This document shows positions 45,976 to 54,386 of a DNA stretch of 64,000 bases, piece by piece. The stretch lies in contig CAMWTK010000002.1 of NCBI GenBank assembly GCA_947177175.1, forward strand, positions 1 to 64,000. Direction: 5' to 3'. A program made the translations under genes and the position numbers. Numbering within the stretch: the first letter of the stretch is position 1; the number at the start of each line of letters is the position of its first letter. Below the pieces are notes generated by a model. That model worked only from the letters and a program-made list of their open reading frames with translations, searched no databases and was not told the origin of the DNA. The stretch comes from an uncultured Treponema sp. Its GTDB lineage: Bacteria; Spirochaetota; Spirochaetia; Treponematales; Treponemataceae.

Positions 45976-46693
45976 TTTCCTCAATGTGATACACATAATC
46001 GAGCGTGCGCAGCGCTTCGATAATTTCTTTGTGCGTCTTGTACAATTTGAGTTCTGCGCTGCTGATTGAAATGGCAATGGAATACACGCTCAAGCCCGAA
46101 TTCGCATAGGCCGGGTTCATTTCTATCGCGTCAATGCGCAGTCCGAGTTTTCGGATTGTCGTGACGAAATTCTGCAAGTTCAGGCTGTTTTTCAGCTCCA
46201 GATGAATCTCAAAATGATTGGACCGATTTTTCAGGTAGAATTCCAGCACGGGCAGATACGACAGGCAGAACAGCAGAATCACAAATCCGACGGCGGTAAT
46301 CGTGTAGAATCCCGCTCCCAGCGCAAGCCCGATAATGCAGCTCGCCCACAGCGCGACGGCCGTGGTAAGCCCCATAATCTGATTGCGCGAAGTGAAAAAA
46401 AGCGTCCGGGTCGCAATCCGCGCCGCCGAGACAATCGCCGCCGCCGAAAGCAAAAACAGATGCCCCTGGAACAGCGTATTGATATACAAATCGAGCATCA
46501 TCACGAGCGTTCCAGCAAGCGTGACCACGATGAAGGTTCGGAATCCGGCAGAATGCCGTTTGCTCGACCGCTCCCAGCCCAAAATGGCGGAGATGAGCAG
46601 CGATGTCACAAAACGAAGGATGATAGAAGCCGCGTTCAAGCCGACTGACCATTCGCCGAGCAGCGACGCAATAGGATCTGAAATACCTGTCAT
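45971..46693 (-). CDS. MgtC/SapB-family membrane protein
   Basis: AILGWERSSKRHSAGFRTFIVVTLAGTLVMM; membrane domain plus ACT-like C-terminus. Confidence 0.88.
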   Translation of the reverse strand: MTGISDPIASLLGEWSVGLNAASIILRFVTSLLISAILGWERSSKRHSAGFRTFIVVTLAGTLVMMLDLYINTLFQGHLFLLSAAAIVSAARIATRTLFFTSRNQIMGLTTAVALWASCIIGLALGAGFYTITAVGFVILLFCLSYLPVLEFYLKNRSNHFEIHLELKNSLNLQNFVTTIRKLGLRIDAIEMNPAYANSGLSVYSIAISISSAELKLYKTHKEIIEALRTLDYVYHIEEI

Positions 46694-46718
46694 AGTGTTC
46701 TCCTGTAAAAAGCCACGC

Positions 46719-48170
46719 TTATCTTCTTCCCGACTTCTTGAGGTCGCCCCGATTCGCCTCGCCGGTCAGCACCGCCCGGTGATATTCCGCCGCCTCATTG
46801 AACGCCTGTTCCTCTTCGTTTATCGTGTGCGCCGGAAGTTCCTGCTGGATTTTTTGGATACGCTCAATCAGCAGTTCCAGCTGCGATTTTGTTTTGCCGT
46901 CGGGCGTACTTTCCGGCACGGTCACCAAGTCTTCCAACTTGTTGGAATAGGATTTGCTCAAGTACAGGGCAAGTTTTGCGCAACCCGGACCAATCAGCTC
47001 GTACAGGACGCTTGAAGCCAAAATGACCGTCAGCAATGCCGCGCCCGCCTCGCCCTGCAAAGTTCGCGCGCCCAGTTCCGCAAGGCCGATAGCAACGCCA
47101 GCCTGCGGAATAAGCGCAAGCCCAAGGTAATTGCGCGTTGTCTTGGGCTTTTTTGCGAGCAGGCAGCCAAAAAACGCCCCCGCGTATTTTCCGACAATAC
47201 GAACGACAAAGTACAGAATGCCGATAACCAACAGCGGAGTTGTCCCAATCGACCCGGACGGATTGACGAGCGCGCGCAAATCGAACGACATTCCGGAACG
47301 CACAAAAAACAGCAGCAGAATGGGCGGACTGAAATATCCCAGTTGCTTAAAAAGTTTGTCGTTGTCGGTCATATTGATGTAAACCGTTCCCATGGACATA
47401 CAGCCGAGGAGCGGCGACACCTCAAACACCGTGCACACGCCACAAAACGCAAACAACAGCGCAACCGCGATAATCAGCCGGTTGTCCGTGGAGCGCGTTT
47501 TGGGGCGTAGCAACAGCATCAGCAGAATGCCAAAAACACCGCCCAAAAGCAAAACCCCGGCGTTCGTCAGAAGCGGCGTGATAATGCCGCTCACAGAAAA
47601 CGCACTGCCCGCATACGAATGGAGCGCGACCGAAATCGCCACGCTGTACGCAAGCAACCCCACGATGTCATCAAGCGCGACCACTTGCAGCAGCGTCTCC
47701 ACAAAATCGCCTTTTGCGCCGGTCTGCCGTATGGTCATCATCGTGGACGCGGGCGCAGTGGCAGACGCGAGCGCGGCAAGCACGATAGAAAATGCCAGTT
47801 CCAAACGCAGCACAAAATAAGTGACGATGAACACAAGCACCGACGCGAGCAACGCCTCCAGCACGACGATAATCAGCACTTTTGCGCCGTTTTTTTTGAG
47901 CGTGTCCAAGCGGAAAAATTCGCCCGTGCTGAATGCAATGAATGCCAGCGCGATGTCAGGCAAAAAACTCGTGCCGTCAATAATCGACTGCGGAATCAGA
48001 TTCAGGCAGAACGGACCAATCAGTATGCCGGCGGTAATGTATGCCGTCACGTTGGGCAAGCGCAGACGCTTCGTCAGCCGCGTCATCAAAAACCCGGAAA
48101 GCAGTACGAGCGAAATAGAAATAATAGCGACTGCGGCAGGCGTACTGCCGTCATACAAATGCGCAAACAT
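46719..48170 (-). CDS. cation:proton antiporter (CPA2/Kef-like)
   Basis: RLRLPNVTAYITAGILIGPFCLNLI; ALASATAPASTMMTI; multiple TM segments. Confidence 0.88.
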   Translation of the reverse strand: MFAHLYDGSTPAAVAIISISLVLLSGFLMTRLTKRLRLPNVTAYITAGILIGPFCLNLIPQSIIDGTSFLPDIALAFIAFSTGEFFRLDTLKKNGAKVLIIVVLEALLASVLVFIVTYFVLRLELAFSIVLAALASATAPASTMMTIRQTGAKGDFVETLLQVVALDDIVGLLAYSVAISVALHSYAGSAFSVSGIITPLLTNAGVLLLGGVFGILLMLLLRPKTRSTDNRLIIAVALLFAFCGVCTVFEVSPLLGCMSMGTVYINMTDNDKLFKQLGYFSPPILLLFFVRSGMSFDLRALVNPSGSIGTTPLLVIGILYFVVRIVGKYAGAFFGCLLAKKPKTTRNYLGLALIPQAGVAIGLAELGARTLQGEAGAALLTVILASSVLYELIGPGCAKLALYLSKSYSNKLEDLVTVPESTPDGKTKSQLELLIERIQKIQQELPAHTINEEEQAFNEAAEYHRAVLTGEANRGDLKKSGRR

Positions 48171-48261
48171 ACGATGTGCCCTCAACGACCTCTTTTCTTG
48201 TGCCGTTCATTGTATCACACGATGTGCGAACCTGCAACAAAGCATGTTGGGAAAAACAAGA

Positions 48262-48936
48262 TCAATGCGTTCGCCTTTGCGAATATACACAGCCGCAATA
48301 ATCTTGCCGCCACAAACCGTATTCCGCGCTCAATTCCGTGCTGCGCAAAAAGCCGCCCTTCTTCTTGAAATCTGCGGGAAGAAATTGCGTGAGACACGAA
48401 GAAAAACTATCGTTCGTTTGTTTTTCATCTGAGGCCAATTCGCGCCCAATAACGTTGATTTTTTGGGCATCCTTATGCGGGCTGATAGAAAGGGTCGTCG
48501 TAAACCAGTCAAATTGCCGTGCGCAGGCGTATTCCCATGCTTTTTTCATGCGGAATGCGTAGCACCGTCGGCAACGCTCGCCTTTTTCGGGCTCCGTTTG
48601 CAAGGCTGTTTCAGAACGAACGTTCGTTTGTGTAAAGTAATCTTCAGGATTGTAATCCGCGACGACCAAGTTGACGGCATGGTGCAATGCGGGCGGAAAC
48701 TGCGTGAGGAATTTTTTCAATTCGGCTAACCGTCGTTCGTATTCGGCGCGCGGGTGAATGTTCGGGTTGTAATAAAAAATCGTTATGGCAAAATAGCCGG
48801 AAAGATATTCAATCACATACGAACTGCACGGCGCACAACACGCATGGAGCAATAACGTCGGCTTACGACCGTTCGTTTTTTGCCCCAACTTTTTGAGAAT
48901 TTCGTCCAGCTGTTTTTGATAGTCTGTCTTTTGCAT
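48262..48936 (-). CDS. queH: epoxyqueuosine reductase QueH
   Basis: LLLHACCAPCSSYVIEYL; YYNPNIHPRAEYERRL; GERCRRCYAFRMKKA; QDYCGCVYS. Confidence 0.92.
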   Translation of the reverse strand: MQKTDYQKQLDEILKKLGQKTNGRKPTLLLHACCAPCSSYVIEYLSGYFAITIFYYNPNIHPRAEYERRLAELKKFLTQFPPALHHAVNLVVADYNPEDYFTQTNVRSETALQTEPEKGERCRRCYAFRMKKAWEYACARQFDWFTTTLSISPHKDAQKINVIGRELASDEKQTNDSFSSCLTQFLPADFKKKGGFLRSTELSAEYGLWRQDYCGCVYSQRRTH

Positions 48937-48943
48937 CGATTTT

Positions 48944-48981
48944 CCAAAAAAACAGGCTGCCTCTAAAACTTATCGGCAGCC
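48944..48981 (-). terminator. terminator downstream of pheT
   Basis: GGCTGCC...GGCAGCC with an A-run on plus, hence U-run in minus transcript. Confidence 0.6.
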
Positions 48982-49136
48982 CGGCGAACACAAGGGAATC
49001 CTAGAAAGCCGTCAATTTTGTGTGGTATAGGCTTACGGACTCTTCTCTTGCGTCCTGTAAAAGTCTACACCACTTCGCGGAACGTACCACATATTCTCGT
49101 CAAGAATACGCGGAAAATTCTTGGCTCTGGCAAGCG

Positions 49137-50861
49137 CTACATCAGTGCCTCAAGGTTCACTTCGCCCGCCACACACGGAACGGCAATCTGCCAGTTTTCC
49201 AGCACCTGCGGATGCACTTCGCCAAAAATGCCGACCTGTTTGCCGCGCACCAGAATCGCCGCCTGCCGCCCGGGAATGAAGCGCGGGTCGGACACATCTT
49301 TCACCTCGTATTTGTGGTCGAGGAAATAAAGGAGCGACGAAACTTCGCTTGCAAGGTCGTTAAAATTCGCGTTGTTGGCAGCGGTCATAAATCCGAGTGA
49401 CTGAATGGTTTTTGTGCCCGTGTTTTCGTCCGGCGCGAGGAACGCCACTTTGCCGATTTCAAAAATCTTGTGCGGGAACAATGCGTTTGCCGCCGCGCTT
49501 TCTGCCCGGAGCAACGACGAAATAATTGACGGGCGCACGAACTGATAATTCTCGCTCATCGGGTTTTCAATTTCGATTACGTTCGTTGCGTCGCCGTTCA
49601 TGCGGTCGATGTAATCGCGCTTGCTGCCCAAATAATTGAAAATCATTTCCTGATAGCCCATGCCGACCATGATTTCCTTTGCCTTGCGGCTGAAAACCGT
49701 CACGTCGGAAAGCCTGCCCACCGTAAAATCGTTCGGACGCTGCGGCTTAAAATAATCCAGCCCCAAGCCAATCATCACGTCCTCGATGACATCCACTTCG
49801 TGCAGAAAGTCATTGCGGTATGCCGGCGGCGTAACCGCGAATTCCACGTCGTCTTTAGTGTCCGTCGCCGAAACGGCATTGTCCATGCGGGAAAGCGCGT
49901 CCAGCACCTGCGCTTTCGTCAGCTTTTCGCCGAGCAGTTTATTTATAGAAGAAAGCGTCGTTTTCGTGTCCTGCTGGAAGAAAAACGGCACGACGATTTC
50001 TTTGCCAAAGCCGGTCTCATACGGATGCACCACTTTTACCGGCAGGATTTCATAGCCCGCATCGGCAAAATCCCCGGCGACGATGTTGGCAGAAAGGATG
50101 AGCGATTCCATTTCGGTGCCGGTCAGCTCGACCATCAGGCCTTTGTCGCCGACTTTGACCGCGCCAAGCGTCGCGCTGTTGATAATCGGGGCCATGGACA
50201 TCACCTCGCCCTTGTCGTCCTTGAGCAGCGGGAACAATTTTGCGTCTTTCAAAATCCAGCCGTAATCGCGTCCTTTGGGATGGTCGGTCAGGATTTGGCG
50301 GCAGGTCATCGGCTCGGTGCACTGGAGCGGCACGAACGATGTCTTGTCGGGATCTACCGCCGTATAATGCACCGGCCAGGTGATGTTTTCCACGCGGTAC
50401 ACGCCCATTGAAATGGACTTGCGCTTGCGCCCGAAATTCCAGCAGAGTTTTTCCTGCGTCTGAATGATGTCCTTGAGCATGGGATCGTCCAACGCCTTTC
50501 CGCTGATAACGAAACTGACCATGAACGGGCGGACATCCTTGACGGAGGCATCAACGTACGCCACGCGCCCGCCGCAATCCTTGAGGTCGCCCGCGCGGGA
50601 AAGGAAACGCGAGAAGTCGGAACGTTTGCCGCCGCCATGTACGCGCAGCTGCCGCGCCACACCCGCCGTGGACCACAAATCCGGGCGGTTGGTGTCATTC
50701 AGTTCGATTTTGATGACGCGCTCGTCCGCGCTTTGGCTCATGTCCGGCTTTTCGTCAAGTTCCGCCTTGCCACAGACCAGTTTTTTCTCCAGCGTATCGT
50801 AATCGTATGTCGTTCCCAGCAGACTGAAAAACAGTTTTTCGTTCACTTCAATTTTTGGCAT
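49137..50861 (-). CDS. pheT: phenylalanyl-tRNA synthetase beta subunit, short archaeal-type
   Basis: MPKIEVNEKLFFSLLG; KIELNDTNRPDLWSTAGVARQLR; RPSIISSLLRAESAAANALFPHKIFEIGKV. Confidence 0.9.
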   Translation of the reverse strand: MPKIEVNEKLFFSLLGTTYDYDTLEKKLVCGKAELDEKPDMSQSADERVIKIELNDTNRPDLWSTAGVARQLRVHGGGKRSDFSRFLSRAGDLKDCGGRVAYVDASVKDVRPFMVSFVISGKALDDPMLKDIIQTQEKLCWNFGRKRKSISMGVYRVENITWPVHYTAVDPDKTSFVPLQCTEPMTCRQILTDHPKGRDYGWILKDAKLFPLLKDDKGEVMSMAPIINSATLGAVKVGDKGLMVELTGTEMESLILSANIVAGDFADAGYEILPVKVVHPYETGFGKEIVVPFFFQQDTKTTLSSINKLLGEKLTKAQVLDALSRMDNAVSATDTKDDVEFAVTPPAYRNDFLHEVDVIEDVMIGLGLDYFKPQRPNDFTVGRLSDVTVFSRKAKEIMVGMGYQEMIFNYLGSKRDYIDRMNGDATNVIEIENPMSENYQFVRPSIISSLLRAESAAANALFPHKIFEIGKVAFLAPDENTGTKTIQSLGFMTAANNANFNDLASEVSSLLYFLDHKYEVKDVSDPRFIPGRQAAILVRGKQVGIFGEVHPQVLENWQIAVPCVAGEVNLEALM

Positions 50862-50986
50862 TTCCAAACTCCACTAACAAGGAAAAAGTACCTCCAGTAT
50901 ACCGAATTGGCGACGCGGTGTCTATTGAGGAAAAGATTCTGACAGCTGACGGCAATCTGCTTTGGGACAGCCCAAAGCCGTGCCGT

Positions 50987-51631
50987 TTAGTCGATAAAAC
51001 TGACGACCTTAAAATTCAGTTCCGAAACGCCGAATTCGGCATCGTTGACGGGGAAAAGCACGGGGTCGTCTTCGGTTTCGTATTTCATGACGCGCCAGTT
51101 TGCGATGAATCCGGGCGCAAGGGAATGCAGTTTGAGCGCCATTTCCTGTGTGCCATCTCCGCGCGAGATATTGATGAATTCAGTGGAATCGTCAAAGCGG
51201 ATAATCATCGCGCCGAACGTGTCATTGGAAACGACGACGGCGGCGTGTTTCTTGAATTCTGCCAGCGTGGAAATCGTCTGTTTTTTGAGCATTGCGCCGG
51301 TGATTGCTTCGTCGGCGGCAGTATTCTTTACGATTGCGGGCACGACAATTTCGCCGCTGAAATCGGTCGGCTTGCCGTTTTCGTAAGGAGTTTCCAGAAT
51401 GATGACATCCCAGCCGTTGTCGTCCATGACTTTGAGGCAGCCTTCGGTCTGCTTGCCGCTTTCGTCGCGGTAGGTCACGAGCGCGCGTGTGTTGTTGTCA
51501 ACAAAAACCGGATCTTTGACAATCTCAAGCCCATGCAGTTTGGGGTTCGTCCAGTTTGGGGCTTTGTATTCTCCAGAAGTGATAATCAGCGCGCCGTTTT
51601 CGACCTTTTCTACGGGGATTTTTGTGAACAT
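50987..51631 (-). CDS. hypothetical protein
   Basis: 215-aa ORF with AGGAG-like ribosome site; no family recognised. Confidence 0.65.
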   Translation of the reverse strand: MFTKIPVEKVENGALIITSGEYKAPNWTNPKLHGLEIVKDPVFVDNNTRALVTYRDESGKQTEGCLKVMDDNGWDVIILETPYENGKPTDFSGEIVVPAIVKNTAADEAITGAMLKKQTISTLAEFKKHAAVVVSNDTFGAMIIRFDDSTEFINISRGDGTQEMALKLHSLAPGFIANWRVMKYETEDDPVLFPVNDAEFGVSELNFKVVSFID

Positions 51632-51743
51632 CCATTTTCTCCTCATCATGCGATTTGCACGATATTTATACTATTTTATCCCATTTCCGCAATTTTTGCA
51701 ACTTTTCTTTGCGCGCTTTCTATGCCATTTTGTCTTCCTTAAA

Positions 51744-51876
51744 AATTAAGTCCGCAGGAAATATTAATTTCCGAGGAACTTAATTTCGCCTGCGTGAGTA
51801 GGCAAGTGAATAAGCGAGTTTTTGCAAAAAACTCGGCGTTAAAGTCGGCAACGCTATTTCAGTTGCCGACTTTAAC
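51744..51876. repeat. three consecutive stem-loops upstream of pyrKD
   Basis: AATTAAGT...ACTTAATT with inner GGAAAT/ATTTCC; CGAGTTTTT-gc-AAAAAACTCG; GTTAAAGTCGGCAAC-gctatttca-GTTGCCGACTTTAAC. Confidence 0.75.
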
Positions 51877-51898
51877 CGTTTTATGCTACACTACGCAC

Positions 51899-53677
51899 AT
51901 GAAACAGATTACCGACTGCGCGGGCGTTCCTCTGCCCGTTTTTGGAAAGGGAACGGTTGTTTTTTGTGCGGAAGCGGCGGGCGCGCGGCCTGCGGGAAGC
52001 GTTTTTCTGCTCAAACTGCGGCTTGCGGCGGGCGCGGCAGAACCTGTTGCGGGGCAGTTCTATCTGCTCCGGGCGGAAAAATCGGGCGTGCTTTTGGGGC
52101 GACCGATCAGCGTGTATGCGGCAGAAACGTCTGCGGACGGCACGGAGCTGTCTTTTTTGATTTTGAAAAAAGGCGCGGGCACACAGGAATTGTGCGACTT
52201 GCGGAAAGACGACGGCATTGCCGTAATCGGTCCGCTCGGAAACACGTTTCCCGCCCCGCGGCCAGACGACACCGTGTGCATTGCGGGCGGCGGAATCGGC
52301 GTTGCTCCCGTGGCAGGATTTGCGACGACCCTGCCCGAACAATCCTATGACTTTTACGCGAGCTTCAAAAGCGGTGCTTACGGACTGGAGCACGTTGCGG
52401 CAAAAACGCTGACGATTACCACGGACGACGGCAGTGCGGGCATACGCGGCATGATTACGGCGGCACTGACGGCGGACGTGATAAAGCAGAAAGGCTACAC
52501 GGTGCTGTACGCATGCGGGCCGATGCCCATGCTCGCCTATTTGCAGGGCATTTGCGCGGAAGCGGGAATCCGTTCGTACTTGAGCATGGAAAACCGCATG
52601 GCGTGTGGCGTGGGTGCTTGTTTGGGCTGCACGATTGCGACGACGCAGGGAAACAAACGCTGCTGCAAGGATGGTCCCGTCTTTGACGGCGCGGTGCTCG
52701 ATTTTACGCCGCCCAAGGACAAGCCGATTTGTCTGCCGCCGCTTGCGTCAGAACCGAATTTGCGCGTGGACATTGCGGGTGTGTCGTTTGCCAATCCTGT
52801 TATTGCGGCGAGCGGCACATTCGGCTACGGTGCTGAATACGCGAGCGTCTTTGACGTGGAAAAACTGGGCGGCATTTGTTCCAAAGGACTGACCTTACAC
52901 GCGCGCGGCGGAAACACGGGCATTCGCCTTGTGGAAACGCCGTCGGGTCTCATCAATTCTATCGGGCTGGAAAATCCCGGCATCGAGCATTTCATTCAGC
53001 ACGAACTGCCGTCAATGCTCCGTCTCAAGCCCGTGACGATTGCGAATCTTTCCGGCTCGTCGCTGGAAACGTATGTGGAAGGTGCGCGGCTGCTGGATGC
53101 GACCGACGTTCCGATGATTGAGCTGAATATCAGCTGCCCCAACGTAAAGGCGGGTGGCATGTCGTTCGGCATGGACTGCGACGCGGCGGCAAGCGTGACC
53201 AAAGCCGTGCGCGCGGTGACCAAAAAGCCGCTCATGGTAAAGCTGACGCCAAACGCGCCCGACCTTATCGGCATTGCGCTTGCGGTACGCGCGGCGGGCG
53301 CGGATGCTATCAGTCTGGTAAACACGTTCCAGGCAATGGCGATAGACGTGAACACGGGTCGCCCGGTGTTTGATAACGTTCGCGCGGGATTCAGCGGACC
53401 TGCCGTCAAGCCGATTGCCCTGCGCATGGTGTACGACGTGGTGCAGGCAATCAACCGGCTGCCCGAAGCCGAGCGCATTCCCGTGGTGGGGCTGGGCGGC
53501 ATTGCCACCTGGCAGGACGCAGTGGAATTCCTGCTCGCAGGTGCGGCGGCCATTCAGGTGGGCACGGCGACCTTTGCCAATCCGCTCGCCATGACGCAGA
53601 TTGTGGACGGCATTGCGGCATGGATGAAAGCCAAAGGACTCAAGACGATTGCCGATTTCCGGGGCAAAGCGCAATAA
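51899..53677 (+). CDS. pyrKD: dihydroorotate dehydrogenase: PyrK electron-transfer domain fused to PyrD catalytic domain
   Basis: PyrK CGVGACLGCTIATTQGNKRCCKDGPVF; PyrD NPVIAASGTFGYGAEY, ELNISCPNVKAGG, VGLGGIATWQDAVEFLLAGA. Confidence 0.93.
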   Translation: MKQITDCAGVPLPVFGKGTVVFCAEAAGARPAGSVFLLKLRLAAGAAEPVAGQFYLLRAEKSGVLLGRPISVYAAETSADGTELSFLILKKGAGTQELCDLRKDDGIAVIGPLGNTFPAPRPDDTVCIAGGGIGVAPVAGFATTLPEQSYDFYASFKSGAYGLEHVAAKTLTITTDDGSAGIRGMITAALTADVIKQKGYTVLYACGPMPMLAYLQGICAEAGIRSYLSMENRMACGVGACLGCTIATTQGNKRCCKDGPVFDGAVLDFTPPKDKPICLPPLASEPNLRVDIAGVSFANPVIAASGTFGYGAEYASVFDVEKLGGICSKGLTLHARGGNTGIRLVETPSGLINSIGLENPGIEHFIQHELPSMLRLKPVTIANLSGSSLETYVEGARLLDATDVPMIELNISCPNVKAGGMSFGMDCDAAASVTKAVRAVTKKPLMVKLTPNAPDLIGIALAVRAAGADAISLVNTFQAMAIDVNTGRPVFDNVRAGFSGPAVKPIALRMVYDVVQAINRLPEAERIPVVGLGGIATWQDAVEFLLAGAAAIQVGTATFANPLAMTQIVDGIAAWMKAKGLKTIADFRGKAQ

Positions 53678-53736
53678 CGGTACTCCCGCTTTTCGCCCGG
53701 CGGATAAACGCAATTCGCCGCGGTGACGAAAATTTG

Positions 53737-53982
53737 GTCAGCGGACGAATTCGGCTCGTCGTATTGGCGGAAATTCAGTCAGCGGAATAATTCGACTTGC
53801 CGAAATGCCTGCTTTTTGGTCAGCGAGCGAATTCGGCTTGCCGAATGGCTTGTTTTTGGCTCAGCGGACGAATTCGATCTGCCGAATTTGCCGCTTTTGG
53901 GTCAGCGGACGAATTCGGCTTGTCGTGTTTGCGGAAATTCGCTCAGCAGAGCAATTCGACTCGTTGCATTCGTTATTTTTCG
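53737..53982. repeat. six-copy tandem repeat with 41-bp period
   Basis: YTCAGCGGACGAATTCGGCTTGCCGAAT-like units start at 53737, 53778, 53819, 53860, 53901, 53942. Confidence 0.92.
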
Positions 53983-54290
53983 GGTTTTGCCAGCAGTTTT
54001 TCGTACTGGCGGTCGGCGGGCTTTTCTGCCGGGCGATACAGAATCGCCACGTTTCCGATAATCCGCACGAGCGTCGCGTCGGTCTGCGCGGCAAGCTGTT
54101 CGGCGAGCGCGTGTTTGTCGTCCTTGAATTCGTTGAATTTCACCTTAATCAGCTCGTGGTCTGCCAGGCAACGGGCAACGTGCGCGGTCTGCGCTTCGGT
54201 CACACCCGCTCCGCCGATTTGTACCAGCGCGGGCAACGGGTGGGCGGATTTTTCCAGTATTTTTTGCTGTTTGCTTGAAAGTTCGGTCAT
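53973..54290 (-). CDS. YhbY-family (CRS1-YhbY/CRM) RNA-binding protein
   Basis: MTELSSKQQKILEKSAHPLPALVQIGGAGVTEAQTAHVARCLADHELIKVKF. Confidence 0.9.
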   Translation of the reverse strand: MTELSSKQQKILEKSAHPLPALVQIGGAGVTEAQTAHVARCLADHELIKVKFNEFKDDKHALAEQLAAQTDATLVRIIGNVAILYRPAEKPADRQYEKLLAKPEK

Positions 54291-54386
54291 ACCGAAAGTA
54301 TAGTTGAGGACGGCAAATTTTGCAACAATCCGCGTTTTACAAATCGACCGACTTATGCGATAATGAGACAACAATGGGGGTCGATT

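Noticed and set aside
53737-53982. CRISPR array
   Set aside because: Period of 41 bp with no unique spacers, diverged repeats, no cas genes
53723-54303. Overlapping ORFs across the 41-bp repeats (112, 168, 157 aa)
   Set aside because: Several plus frames are open because the unit lacks stops; no ribosome site; repeats are better read as noncoding
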